Source: Caldithrix sp. RBG_13_44_9
GTDB lineage: Bacteria; Calditrichota; Calditrichia; RBG-13-44-9
Assembly: GCA_001771055.1 (NCBI GenBank)
Contig: MESS01000148.1
Span: forward strand, 23,778 to 41,676
DNA length: 17,899 nucleotides
Direction: 5' to 3'
The notes below the pieces were generated by a model. It was not told where the DNA came from, searched no databases, and saw only the letters and a program-made list of their open reading frames with translations. A program made the position numbers and the translations under genes. Within the stretch, counting starts at the first letter, position 1. Every line of letters starts with the position of its first letter. Shown here piece after piece: positions 6,748 to 15,344 of the stretch.

Positions 6748-9213
6748 CTATGCTGTCTGTAACACAGATGGCTGTTTCAGTTTTTTGGCTTTTTCTTTTT
6801 CAGCTTCCCTTTGTGCTTCCTTCTCCAGAATCGAAATCGTTTCCTTTACTTCTTCCAAGGTAACTTTTTTACGCATTTCCTCCAGTTCTTTCATTACCCG
6901 CGAAAATTTTTGTCCCTCTGCAGCGGAAATCCACTCCAACTGTAATCGCTCGGGCCGGATACCTAATCTTTCCAAACGATTCCATAGACGTTCTATTCGT
7001 CGTTGAGTCCAGGTGACAGCGTTGATATAATGACAATCCGCAAAATGACAGCCTGAGACCAGAACAAGCGGAGCACCCTTACGGAAGGCGTGAATCACAA
7101 ATTTTTCATCCACCCGGCCACTGCACATGGTTCTGATCAGCCGGATATTGGTCGGATACTGCAGGCGGGAGGTGCCTGCTAGATCACCTCCCGCATAAGA
7201 ACACCAATTACAGGCAAATGTCACGATCTTCTCCATGTGATCTTTCGCTAGGATAGAATCTATCTGAGCCATAATCTGTTGATCGGTAAAATGGCGCATG
7301 GTGATCGCATCAGTGGGGCACTCTGCACCACAGGTACCACATCCTGCGCAAGCGGCCTGGATTACTTTGGGATATATCCCCAGTTTCCGGTCTGATTCAG
7401 TGACGGCATGATAGGGACACACTTTGGCGCACCGGCCGCAATAGTTACACAAGTCAGTATTGATCATTGCCGTTATGGCTTCGATTTTTACCCGACCGGC
7501 ATTCAGGATGATACTGGCTCTGGCTGCTGCCGCACCTGCCTGGGTAACACTATCTTTTACATCTTTGGGAGCTTCCACACACCCGGCGTAAAAAATACCC
7601 CGGGTGGGAGCATCTACCGGTTTCAATTTGGGATGCGACTCCATTAAAAATCCATCACTGGTACTGGACAGAGTCAGCATTTGCTGGAGAGGTTTCATCT
7701 CTTTATTAGGTTCCAATCCTACCGATAAAACGACCATTTCCGCTTCATGAACTTGGACTTTTCCTGAAGTCGTGTCCTCTACCGCCAAAAAAATATTTTT
7801 AGTCTGGGGATCTTCCCACACATCACCGGGTATGCCACGGATATACTGAACCCCCGCTTCTTTACTGCGTTTGAACATATCTTCAAATCCTTTACCAAAG
7901 GCACGTATATCAATGTAGAATACCTGGCTTTTGGTGTCGGGATAATGATCCTTCAATAACAGGGTATCTTTAATAGTATTCATGCAGCAGATATTACTAC
8001 AGTAAGGATTACCGCGATTGTCCGAGCGGGACCCAACGCATTGGATAAAGGCAATCTTTTGGGGACGGTTGTGATCAGTAGGCCTCACGAAATGCCCTTC
8101 GGTTGGTCCCCCGGCACAAATCAGGCGCTCAAATTCCATGCTGGTAATTACATTTTCGTAGCTGCGGTAACCGAACTCATCCATTTCGGTTGGATCATAT
8201 ACTCCCATGCCAGTAGCAACAATAATAGTTCCCACCTCCAGTTCGATCATTTCATCCTGCATATCAAAATTTATACATTTCTTCTGGCAGGCATCCATAC
8301 ATTTTCCACAGGCGATAGGATTATTCCCCAGGCAATTTTCCATGTCAATGAGATAGGCCGAGGGTACTGCCTGAGGGAGTTGGATATAGATCGCTTTCCG
8401 GGAGGATAATCCTTGCTGGTATTCATCAGGTACCGACACTGGACAATCAACTACACAATCACCACAGGCGGTACATTCGTTTTCGTCTACGTAGCGGGCT
8501 TTTTTCCTGACTTTTACATGAAAGTTGCCGATGAATCCGGAAACATGATCAATTTCACTATAAGCGAGAAGCTTTATTCGGGGATGTCGACCGACATCCA
8601 TCATCTTCGGTCCCAGAATTCATATTGAGCAGTCCATGGTGGGATAGGTTTTATCCAGTGCTGCCATAATCCCACCGATGCTGGGTTCTTTTTCCACCAG
8701 ATAGACCTGGTGCCCGGCATCTGCCAGATCCAGAGCGGTTTGAATACCGGCCACCCCACCACCAATTACCAGAGCAGACTTGGTTACCGGTACTTCCGCT
8801 TCGGTTTGTGGTTCCAGCAACCGGGCACGGGCCACTGCGATTCTCACCAGATCCTTAGCCTTCTGGGTCGCCTTATCTTTTTCATTCTGGTGAACCCAGC
8901 TGCAATGTTCCCGGATATTGGCCATTTCATACAGATAAGGATTCAAGCCGGCATCCGCCACACATTGCCGGAAGGTGGGTTCGTGTATCTTGGGGGTACA
9001 GGAGGCCACCACCACCCGGTTTAATTTGTGTTCCACAATCGCTTTCTTGATCTCATTCTGCCCCGGATCAGCACAAGTATATTTGTTCCGGACAACCACC
9101 ACCACATCATCAATTGTTTCCGCATCTTTAGCCACTTCCTCACAATTGACGGTGCCGGCGATATTCAATCCACAATCGCAGACAAATACCCCGATTCTTA
9201 ATTTTTCTTCCAT
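6748..9213 (-). CDS. hdrA: Selenocysteine-containing HdrA fused to an MvhD domain
   Basis: I read this as one 821-residue protein interrupted by an in-frame TGA (8620-8622) that encodes selenocysteine 198. The frame is continuous on both sides: residues 1-197 end PTMDCSI and the frame resumes ILGPKMMDVGRHP, which together form the conserved HdrA segment. Sec198 replaces the second Cys of the usual CxxC (Cys195-x-x-Cys198). The order is: N-terminal HdrA domain (VCDCGLNIAG, 11-20), FAD/NAD-binding loop (VIGGGVAG, 149-156), first [4Fe-4S] motif (Cys247/250/253/257), a second Cys group (294/302/305/309/313), two ferredoxin motifs (589/592/595/599 and 622/625/628/632), an MvhD-like domain (about 663-775; CNWC at 668-671, Cys697, Cys722, Cys727), and a charged helical tail. 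HdrA is the flavin-based electron-bifurcating subunit; MvhD links it to a hydrogenase, formate dehydrogenase or another donor. Its HdrB/HdrC partners are encoded on the opposite strand at 1367-2725. Confidence 0.92.
8582..8599 (-). promoter_or_regulatory. Bacterial SECIS-like hairpin downstream of the hdrA TGA
   Basis: On the minus strand the bases read GGATGTC-GGTC-GACATCC, a perfect 7-bp stem closed by a GGTC tetraloop. The loop begins 27 nt after the TGA. Bacterial SECIS elements lie inside the coding region just after the UGA, with their apical loop roughly 16-37 nt downstream. The Escherichia coli fdhF SECIS also presents GGUC at its tip, where G and U contact SelB. The bulged U of the E. 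coli element is not seen here, but bacterial SECIS structures vary. The hairpin also encodes part of the conserved MDVGRHP motif, so its sequence is under double constraint. Confidence 0.8.
8620..8622 (-). other. In-frame TGA selenocysteine codon of hdrA
   Basis: TGA occupies codon 198 of hdrA, at the position where HdrA proteins have the second Cys of a CxxC motif. Frame and homology are uninterrupted on both sides. TGA is used as an ordinary stop by hdrB, the DUF35 gene and the SCP2-type thiolase gene in this window, so general reassignment of TGA to an amino acid is unlikely. Confidence 0.88.
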
Positions 9214-9269
9214 AATGGTTTATTTCTCCCAGTTAATCCTTCCTCAGATATTTAAAATCCTTTCATTCA

Positions 9270-9974
9270 TTAAATGGGTCCTTCCGGATACCGGGTAAAT
9301 TCTGTAATCGAGTCGACCATCTGCTTAGCTCTTTTATCATGGGGATTTAGTTCCAGTGCTTTGTTGAGATTGAAGAGTGCTTCATGATATCGCTCCAGGT
9401 TATAGAAGGCTTTTCCCAAATGATAATAAGCCACCTCATGATCCGGATACAATTTTATAAGTTTCTGAAGGACTTTTATGGCCTGTTTATTCTCACCAAT
9501 TGTCAGATAGATAATGGCGAGATCGTAGAGGATTATCAATGACTGGGGATCTCTTTTTAGAGAATTCAGAAGTGATTCGATGGCTTGATGGGTATAACCT
9601 GCCCGGTAATTGATGAGACCCAGCCAGTAATAAGCCATGGTAAAATCAGAATCAATTTCTACTACCCGGTGCAGGGAACGGATTGCCTTTTTCAATTGTG
9701 CCGAACGAAAGTAGCATAGACCCAAATTATAATGAGCCAATGCAAAATCAGGTTTAATTTCTAGCAGTTTTTCAAAAGTCGATATGGACTTTTTCAAGTT
9801 GCCCTGTAAATAATAAAAATATCCCAGCTCGTATAAGTAAGTTAAATCCTCCGGCTCTTTCTGCACTCGCTTCTTAAAAACCTCCACCGCTGCATTAATT
9901 TTGAAAGGATCAGCAAATTTCTCTGTACCAATACTAATATGATTCCGCCTTGATGCTACTCTAAGATTCTTCAT
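9270..9974 (-). CDS. Tetratricopeptide repeat protein
   Basis: The protein has 234 residues and is almost entirely tandem TPRs, about five to six copies from residue 40 to 228. They show the signature spacing of a G-x-x-x-Y/F pair, an alanine and a P roughly every 34 residues (for example LAHYNLGLCYFRSAQLKKAI and VAYYHLGKAFYNLERYHEAL). There is no signal peptide or membrane segment. TPR arrays act as protein-protein scaffolds, so no reaction can be assigned. It lies between the biotin carrier gene (19 bases upstream) and hdrA (56 bases downstream) in the same direction, and may be co-transcribed. An assembly role for the carboxylase or the Hdr complex is speculative. The start at 9974 has AGG about nine bases upstream. 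Confidence 0.85.
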   Translation of the reverse strand: MKNLRVASRRNHISIGTEKFADPFKINAAVEVFKKRVQKEPEDLTYLYELGYFYYLQGNLKKSISTFEKLLEIKPDFALAHYNLGLCYFRSAQLKKAIRSLHRVVEIDSDFTMAYYWLGLINYRAGYTHQAIESLLNSLKRDPQSLIILYDLAIIYLTIGENKQAIKVLQKLIKLYPDHEVAYYHLGKAFYNLERYHEALFNLNKALELNPHDKRAKQMVDSITEFTRYPEGPI

Positions 9975-9993
9975 ACGTCTGACCTGCCACTGG

Positions 9994-10512
9994 CTATTTT
10001 TCCAATAAATTTTCTAACTCTATGATGGGATCGCCTAGGGATACCAGATCATTTGCCTTGAAATTTATCCTGGCAATTTTCCCCTCTCTGGGGGACTGTA
10101 CTTCATTTTCCATTTTCATCGACTCAAGAATAAATAGAGGCTGATTATTTTCCACTGGTTGGTTTTTCTTCACCAATATCTTAAGAATCCTTCCTGGCAT
10201 CGGTGCGAAAATTATATTTTCAGTCGATTTGCGTATTTCTCCTGCCACGGTGCGGCCGACCTGGCTTTTGCTGCCGAGATCTGCAATTTCTGAATGGTTT
10301 CCCCTGACGAAAACCTCGTAATTCTTACCCTGCTGGCTGACGAAAACCGTATGCAAAACATTATCAATAACCAACCACAAGCAATCCGGGGATATCCAAT
10401 GGTATTCAAAAGGCAATTTACGACCATCAATTTCTGCGGAAAACTGACCATCGGCACTCTTTTGAACCGTGACCACAAAATTTTGATCGTTGTGTCGAAA
10501 GTTGAATTCCAT
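9994..10512 (-). CDS. Biotin carboxyl carrier protein of an acyl-CoA carboxylase
   Basis: This 172-residue protein ends in a classic biotinyl domain. APMPGRI (103-109) opens the domain, and the biotinylated lysine is Lys133 in ESMKMEN (130-136). The first ~90 residues form a beta-rich segment matching the region between the biotin carboxylase and biotinyl domains of fused carboxylase alpha subunits, which binds the carboxyltransferase. It carries CO2 on biotin between the biotin carboxylase encoded just upstream and the carboxyltransferase two genes upstream. It is separated from the biotin carboxylase gene by eight bases that include a ribosome site, so the split is genuine and not a frameshift. 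Together the two proteins equal one methylcrotonyl- or propionyl-CoA carboxylase alpha subunit in length (504 + 172). Confidence 0.92.
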   Translation of the reverse strand: MEFNFRHNDQNFVVTVQKSADGQFSAEIDGRKLPFEYHWISPDCLWLVIDNVLHTVFVSQQGKNYEVFVRGNHSEIADLGSKSQVGRTVAGEIRKSTENIIFAPMPGRILKILVKKNQPVENNQPLFILESMKMENEVQSPREGKIARINFKANDLVSLGDPIIELENLLEK

Positions 10513-10520
10513 CCTTATCC

Positions 10521-12035
10521 CTATTTCTTAATCGATGACATAAATTCCCATTTCCCGAACAATTGCCAGGGGGAGAGAGCAGATTTGGAGACAGTCTCTT
10601 TTGACCCCACTGGTTTTTCCATTTTGATAATTGCAGAAGCAATCAACGCCACCGGAAGGTAGTCTCCAATTTCTTTGGGTCTCCAATCACTAAAGTGATC
10701 TTTAATAAAGTGAGTATGCAATCTCGCGGTTCGAAATTCCGGATGCTTAATAACCTCCATGAGAAACTGAATCTGAGTTTTGATACCCAGAATGACATAT
10801 TCTGATAAAGCTGAAGCCATCCGGTTGACCGCCCCTTCCCGGTTTTCGTCCCATACAATAAGTTTGGAAAGGATTGGATCGTAATGGAATGGTACTTCCC
10901 AACCAGAATAAATTCCGGAATCACACCGGATTCCCGGTCCTACTGGTTCTTTAACCAAATGAATTCTTCCAATTGATGGATAGAAATTATTCTCAGGATC
11001 CTCGGCATAAATCCGGCATTCAATCGCATGTCCCCTCTGATTCAGATCCTTTTGCTTCAGCTTCAGTTTCTCCCCGCCGGCTAACCTGATCTGTTGCTTT
11101 ACCAGATCAATTCCAACCACCATTTCGGTCACCGGATGCTCTACTTGGATCCGGGCATTAACCTCCAGAAAATAAAAATTCTTACTGGTATCGAGTAAAA
11201 ATTCTACCGTTCCGGCATTGTTATAATGAGAGATTACCATTACCTTTTTGGCGATTTCTCCCATTTCAGTTCTTAATTTCACATCCAGGGCAGAGGAAGG
11301 TGATTCCTCAATAATTTTCTGATAACGGCGCTGGATGGAACATTCACGCTCGAAGAGGTGGATCACATCTCCATAATTATCCGCCAGTACCTGAAATTCA
11401 ATATGCCGGGGTTTTTCCAGATATTTTTCGATATAAACCGTATCATCACCGAAGGCTGATTTGGCCTCTCGCCTTCCGGCTTCGATGCTGGATACCAGCT
11501 CAGAAGGTTTATGGACAATTCGCATTCCTTTGCCTCCACCACCACCCGAGGCCTTGACAATCACCGGATAACCCACTTTACGGGCAAAATCCTGCAAATT
11601 TTTGATATTACTGTCTGCACTGTTCATTCCGGGAATAATTGGTATACCTGCTTCTGCCATTATCTGACGAGATCTGAGTTTGTCTCCTACCAACCTCAAG
11701 GCCCGGGAATTAGGCCCGATAAAAATGAGACCTTCTTTTTCACATTGTTGAGCAAAATGGTAATTTTCTGCCAGAAATCCATATCCGGGATGAATGGCAT
11801 CACACTTGAGGCTTTTTGCACACTCTACAATCTTTTTAATATTCAGGTAACTCTCCTTGGGCTCTGGAGAACCAATATTGACGGCGTGATCGGCTGCCAG
11901 TACATGCAAGGCGTGACGATCCGCATCGGAATAAATCGCCACACTTTGGATGCCAAGTTCCCGACAGGCTCGAACAACTCGTAAGGCAATTTCTCCCCGA
12001 TTAGCAACCAGAATTTTTTTAATTTTTTTTACCAT
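10521..12035 (-). CDS. Biotin carboxylase subunit of an acyl-CoA carboxylase
   Basis: A 504-residue biotin carboxylase that uses ATP and bicarbonate to carboxylate carrier-bound biotin. It shows ILVANRGEIALRVVRACRELG (8-28), HPGYGFLAEN (82-91), the ATP-grasp glycine loop KASGGGGGKGM (161-171), ERECSIQRRYQK (229-240) and EVNARIQVEHPVTE (291-304). All expected active-site segments appear intact. The length fits a stand-alone subunit with a short C-terminal extension rather than a fused alpha subunit, and the biotinyl domain is encoded by the next gene. The upstream carboxyltransferase gene ends two bases before this start, and its last codons supply the ribosome site (AGGA), indicating translational coupling. 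Substrate choice is set by the carboxyltransferase, which resembles methylcrotonyl-CoA carboxylase. Confidence 0.94.
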   Translation of the reverse strand: MVKKIKKILVANRGEIALRVVRACRELGIQSVAIYSDADRHALHVLAADHAVNIGSPEPKESYLNIKKIVECAKSLKCDAIHPGYGFLAENYHFAQQCEKEGLIFIGPNSRALRLVGDKLRSRQIMAEAGIPIIPGMNSADSNIKNLQDFARKVGYPVIVKASGGGGGKGMRIVHKPSELVSSIEAGRREAKSAFGDDTVYIEKYLEKPRHIEFQVLADNYGDVIHLFERECSIQRRYQKIIEESPSSALDVKLRTEMGEIAKKVMVISHYNNAGTVEFLLDTSKNFYFLEVNARIQVEHPVTEMVVGIDLVKQQIRLAGGEKLKLKQKDLNQRGHAIECRIYAEDPENNFYPSIGRIHLVKEPVGPGIRCDSGIYSGWEVPFHYDPILSKLIVWDENREGAVNRMASALSEYVILGIKTQIQFLMEVIKHPEFRTARLHTHFIKDHFSDWRPKEIGDYLPVALIASAIIKMEKPVGSKETVSKSALSPWQLFGKWEFMSSIKK

Positions 12036-12037
12036 CT

Positions 12038-13645
12038 TTACATCCTGAATATGCCGTAGCGCTGATCAGGAATTGGAGCATTCAGAGACATAGAAATCCC
12101 CAATGCCAGAGCAGCACGGGTATCCAACGGGTCAATAATTCCATCATCCCACAGCAAGGCGGTACTATTGTATGGTGAAGATTCCCGTTCATATTTTTCC
12201 AGGGTGGGTCGACGAAACTCTTCCTGCTCCTTGGTTGTCAGTTTGATTCCTTTCTTAGCCAAAGCATTCATCTTGATAGTGAGTAGAACTTGGGCGGCTT
12301 GCTCTCCTCCCATGACGCAGATTTTCGAGTTCGGCCACATCCAGAGCAGTCGGGGTTCATATGCCCGCCCACACATGGCATAGTTTCCGGCACCATATGA
12401 ACCACCAACGATAACCGAAAATTTGGGAACCAGAGCATTGGCTACGGCATGAACCAATTTTGCCCCATCCTTGGCAATTCCCTGATGCTCATATTGCTTG
12501 CCCACAATAAAACCGGTGATATTTTGAAGAAATAGTAGCGGAATTTTTCGCATGGTACAGAGATTGATGAAATGGGCTCCTTTTAGTGAACTTTCACTGA
12601 ATAATACTCCATTATTTGCCAGAATTCCTATTGGATATCCCATAATTCGGGCGAAACCACATACCAAGGTTGGACCGTAAAGCTCCTTAAATTCCTGAAA
12701 ACGGCTTCCATCAACCAATCTGGCGATGATTTCTTTAATATTATAAGGTTTCCGTAAATCCTTGGGAATAATTCCATAAATCTCTTCCGGGTCGTAATAG
12801 GGATCTTCCGGAGGATGCTGATCCAACTTGAATTTTTGCGGGCACTCAAGATTTTCGATCAGATTACGGGTGATTTCCAGTGCATGCGATTCATCCAGTG
12901 CATAATGATCCGCGACTCCGGAAATCCGGCAATGTACATCAGCCCCTCCTAATTCCTCATCAGAAACCTCTTCTCCGGTGGCAGCTTTCACCAGCGGAGG
13001 CCCCCCAATAAAGATCGTGCCCTGGTTCCTTACAATTACGGCTTCATCACTCATGGCAGGTTGGTAAGCGCCCCCGGCTGTACACGAACCAAGCACCACG
13101 GAAATCTGCGGAATACCTAGTGCCGACATTCGAGCCTGATTGAAAAAAATCCGCCCGAAGTGATCGCGGTCCGGAAAGGTCTCAGATTGATAAGGCAGAA
13201 AGATTCCTCCGGAATCCACCAGGTAGATGCATGGCAGATGATTTTGCAGGGCAACTTCCTGAGCACGTACATGTTTCTTAATGGTCATGGGAAAATATGT
13301 CCCCCCTTTAACGGTGGCATCATGGGCCACCAGCAGCACCTCCCGGCCATGAACAATTCCAATGCCGGTAACAATACCAGCAGAAGGTGCTTGATCCTCA
13401 TATAATCCATATGCGGCCAGAGGAGACAGTTCCATAAAAGGAGTGTCGGGATCAAATAGTAATTTCAACCGCTCACGCACAAATAATTTGCCGCGGGACT
13501 GGTTTAATTCATGAGCATGAGGTGGTCCTCCCTGCCGGATTTGGACCAGCTTCTCCTTCAACTCCCCGACCAATGACAGGTGATGGGCTTTGTTTTCTCT
13601 AAAGTCAGCTGTATCCGTTTTTATTTTAGATTCCAGACGAAACAT
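12038..13645 (-). CDS. mccB: Methylcrotonyl-CoA carboxylase-like carboxyltransferase (beta) subunit
   Basis: The protein has 535 residues, the normal MCC beta length, with N- and C-terminal crotonase-fold carboxyltransferase halves. MCC-like stretches include NNGVLFSESSLKGAHFINLC (344-363), LLFLQNITGFIVGK (370-383), GGSYGAGNYAMCGRAY (414-429), LWMWPNSKICVMGGEQAAQV (434-453) and a C-terminus ending RYGIFRM. Oxyanion-forming glycine stretches (GSCTAGGAYQPAMSDE, 186-201) are intact. It would transfer CO2 from carboxybiotin to 3-methylcrotonyl-CoA, giving 3-methylglutaconyl-CoA, a step in leucine/isovalerate breakdown; the reverse decarboxylation is also conceivable. Geranyl-CoA carboxylase is a near relative and cannot be excluded without alignment. 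It starts a tight three-gene carboxylase unit and lies 101 bases after the DUF35 gene. Confidence 0.88.
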   Translation of the reverse strand: MFRLESKIKTDTADFRENKAHHLSLVGELKEKLVQIRQGGPPHAHELNQSRGKLFVRERLKLLFDPDTPFMELSPLAAYGLYEDQAPSAGIVTGIGIVHGREVLLVAHDATVKGGTYFPMTIKKHVRAQEVALQNHLPCIYLVDSGGIFLPYQSETFPDRDHFGRIFFNQARMSALGIPQISVVLGSCTAGGAYQPAMSDEAVIVRNQGTIFIGGPPLVKAATGEEVSDEELGGADVHCRISGVADHYALDESHALEITRNLIENLECPQKFKLDQHPPEDPYYDPEEIYGIIPKDLRKPYNIKEIIARLVDGSRFQEFKELYGPTLVCGFARIMGYPIGILANNGVLFSESSLKGAHFINLCTMRKIPLLFLQNITGFIVGKQYEHQGIAKDGAKLVHAVANALVPKFSVIVGGSYGAGNYAMCGRAYEPRLLWMWPNSKICVMGGEQAAQVLLTIKMNALAKKGIKLTTKEQEEFRRPTLEKYERESSPYNSTALLWDDGIIDPLDTRAALALGISMSLNAPIPDQRYGIFRM

Positions 13646-13746
13646 GATAGACCTACACCCTTTTTCCTTCTCTCTTCTTCATCAATATTATCCGAACCGA
13701 CTTGATTCAGAATTTCTTTTATCCGTATTATTGTCCCTTTTCAAAT
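13646..13746 (-). promoter_or_regulatory. Gap before the carboxylase genes with a weak promoter candidate
   Basis: On the minus strand TTGAAA (13744-13739) is followed after 17 bases by TAAAAG (13721-13716), an acceptable -35 with a partial -10, about 70 bases before the carboxyltransferase start. The region is purine-rich near the start codon. An internal promoter is possible; read-through from the thiolase/DUF35 genes is equally likely. Confidence 0.2.
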
Positions 13747-14145
13747 TCAGGCCTTTTCACTCGGAACACATTTATAACCGTAATGAATGATCCCCGCTTC
13801 ACCATCCTCCGATACCCGGCGGAATTCAATTTTCAAAGACATGCCGGTTTTTAATGAATGGATATCACAATCGGCAATCTGGGCTAGGATACAAATGTTT
13901 TCTTTCAGCCGGACAATTCCCACAGCATAAGGAACTTGCTCAGCAAACTGGCTGGGACCCACATGAATTATGGTAAAGGTTTCCAACTTTCCCTCCCGGG
14001 AAAGCTTAATGTTTTCAAAATCCTGGCCTCTGCACTGGTTACAAATATGCCTTTTTGGAAAATAGATTTTTCCACATTTTTTGCATTTCCCTGCTTCCAG
14101 GCGATACCGATGCGGCATCTCTCGCCAATATTTCGAAACAGACAT
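13747..14145 (-). CDS. DUF35 zinc-ribbon/OB-fold CoA-binding protein
   Basis: A 132-residue DUF35 protein. The N-terminal rubredoxin-like zinc ribbon has Cys21, Cys24, Cys35 and Cys38 (CKKC...CNQC), followed by an OB fold (about 44-132) containing the typical VPYAVGIVRLKENICILAQI stretch. In the archaeal thiolase/HMG-CoA synthase complex a DUF35 subunit bridges the two enzymes and helps form the shared CoA site; a DUF35 protein also pairs with a thiolase in anaerobic toluene degradation (BbsA/BbsB). Its ATG overlaps the thiolase stop by one base (TAATG), so the two are translationally coupled, which supports a physical partnership. GGAGG sits seven bases upstream of the start. It is probably structural, with no reaction of its own. 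Confidence 0.92.
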   Translation of the reverse strand: MSVSKYWREMPHRYRLEAGKCKKCGKIYFPKRHICNQCRGQDFENIKLSREGKLETFTIIHVGPSQFAEQVPYAVGIVRLKENICILAQIADCDIHSLKTGMSLKIEFRRVSEDGEAGIIHYGYKCVPSEKA

Positions 14146-15305
14146 TATATTACCTCCAGGATATGCACCAAGCTACTTCCCCCACTGCCACCCATATTCT
14201 GGGTAAGACCGATCCGGGCTTTTTTCACCTGTCGTGGACCGGCATCCCCACGCAACTGGGTGACAATTTCCACTACCTGTGCCACACCGGTAGCACCCAC
14301 CGGATGACCCTTGGATTTCAATCCGCCACTGACATTTACCGGATGTTTTCCCCCTAGTCTTGTTATTCCTGCTTCGGACGCTTTTCCCCCCTGCCCCTTG
14401 GGAACAAATCCCAGGTCCTCGATGATGAAAATTTCCGCAATCGTAAAGCAATCGTGAACTTCTGCCACATCAATCTGTGCAGGAGAGATTCCCGCCATTT
14501 TATAGGCATTTTGAGCTGCCTTCACCGTAGCGGGAAGCAAGGTTAAATCAGTGCGGCTATGCAAAGCAATACTGTCAGTGGCATGGCCAAAACCCTTGAT
14601 CTTAATTAGAGGTTTTTTTGAAATTTTTTTGGCTACATCTAAAGAACAGAGAATGATAGCAGCTGCCCCATCGGTTATAGGCGAGCAATCCAGAATCCGC
14701 AAAGGATCCGCAATCATTACCGATTTCATGACCTGCTCTGCTGTGACCTGTTGTGGGTATTGGGCTGCTGGATTCATGGAGCCATGATAATGATTTTTCA
14801 CGGCTACTTCGGCGATTTGCTTGCGAGTCGTACCAAATTTTTCCATATGTACCCGGGCCATCATAGCATATAATCCGGGAAAAGTGATACCATGGTATAC
14901 TTCATAATCCTGATCAGCCGCGGTAGATAATGCATAGGTTGCTTCCTCTGTTCCCACATCAGTCATTTTTTCTACTCCGCCCACCAGCACGATTTCGCTC
15001 AAACCCAGGGCGACATCCATAAAACCCATTTTCACTGCCAGACCTCCAGAGGCACAGGCAGATTCTACCCGGGCGGCAGGTATAGGTGTAACCCCTAGGT
15101 AATCGGCTAAAAGAGATGCGAGATGTTCCTGTCCGGTGAAAATGCCAGCGGTCATATTGCCCACGTACATAGCATCAATCCTGTCCACTCCGGCATCTTG
15201 GATAGCGGCCAGGGCGGCATCCACAAAAATATCTCTCAGGGAAAGATCCCACAATTCTCCCCATTGACTTAATCCTACTCCAATCACAACTACGTCTCGG
15301 CTCAC
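14145..15305 (-). CDS. Thiolase of the archaeal-type HMG-CoA synthase complex
   Basis: A 386-residue SCP2-type thiolase. The nucleophilic cysteine is Cys84 (VESACASGG). His284 (EVHDCFT) and His334 (SKGHPVGATG) complete the active site. The second cysteine of classical thiolases is absent and NMGGSGGSS (370-378) takes that place, as is usual in this branch. It most likely interconverts two acetyl-CoA with acetoacetyl-CoA and CoA. Translation starts at GTG 15303-15305, with TAGGAG six bases upstream. It sits between HMG-CoA synthase (39 bases upstream) and DUF35 (one-base overlap), matching the gene set of the archaeal complex that channels acetoacetyl-CoA directly to HMG-CoA synthase. A different beta-ketoacyl-CoA substrate is possible. 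Confidence 0.9.
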   Translation of the reverse strand: MSRDVVVIGVGLSQWGELWDLSLRDIFVDAALAAIQDAGVDRIDAMYVGNMTAGIFTGQEHLASLLADYLGVTPIPAARVESACASGGLAVKMGFMDVALGLSEIVLVGGVEKMTDVGTEEATYALSTAADQDYEVYHGITFPGLYAMMARVHMEKFGTTRKQIAEVAVKNHYHGSMNPAAQYPQQVTAEQVMKSVMIADPLRILDCSPITDGAAAIILCSLDVAKKISKKPLIKIKGFGHATDSIALHSRTDLTLLPATVKAAQNAYKMAGISPAQIDVAEVHDCFTIAEIFIIEDLGFVPKGQGGKASEAGITRLGGKHPVNVSGGLKSKGHPVGATGVAQVVEIVTQLRGDAGPRQVKKARIGLTQNMGGSGGSSLVHILEVI

Positions 15306-15344
15306 AATCTGCTCCTATTTTTCTTTGGTTGGCTGGGGATTACA

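Noticed and set aside
8041..8409. 122-codon plus-strand open frame opposite hdrA
   Set aside because: It is a shadow of the coding strand; the minus strand carries clear HdrA motifs across the same bases.
8604..8622. hdrA as a pseudogene or as two separate genes split by a stop codon
   Set aside because: Frame and conserved sequence are continuous across the TGA, the codon sits at a conserved Cys position, and a SECIS-like hairpin follows. The downstream ORF start at 8604 lies inside the conserved motif and has no fitting ribosome site.
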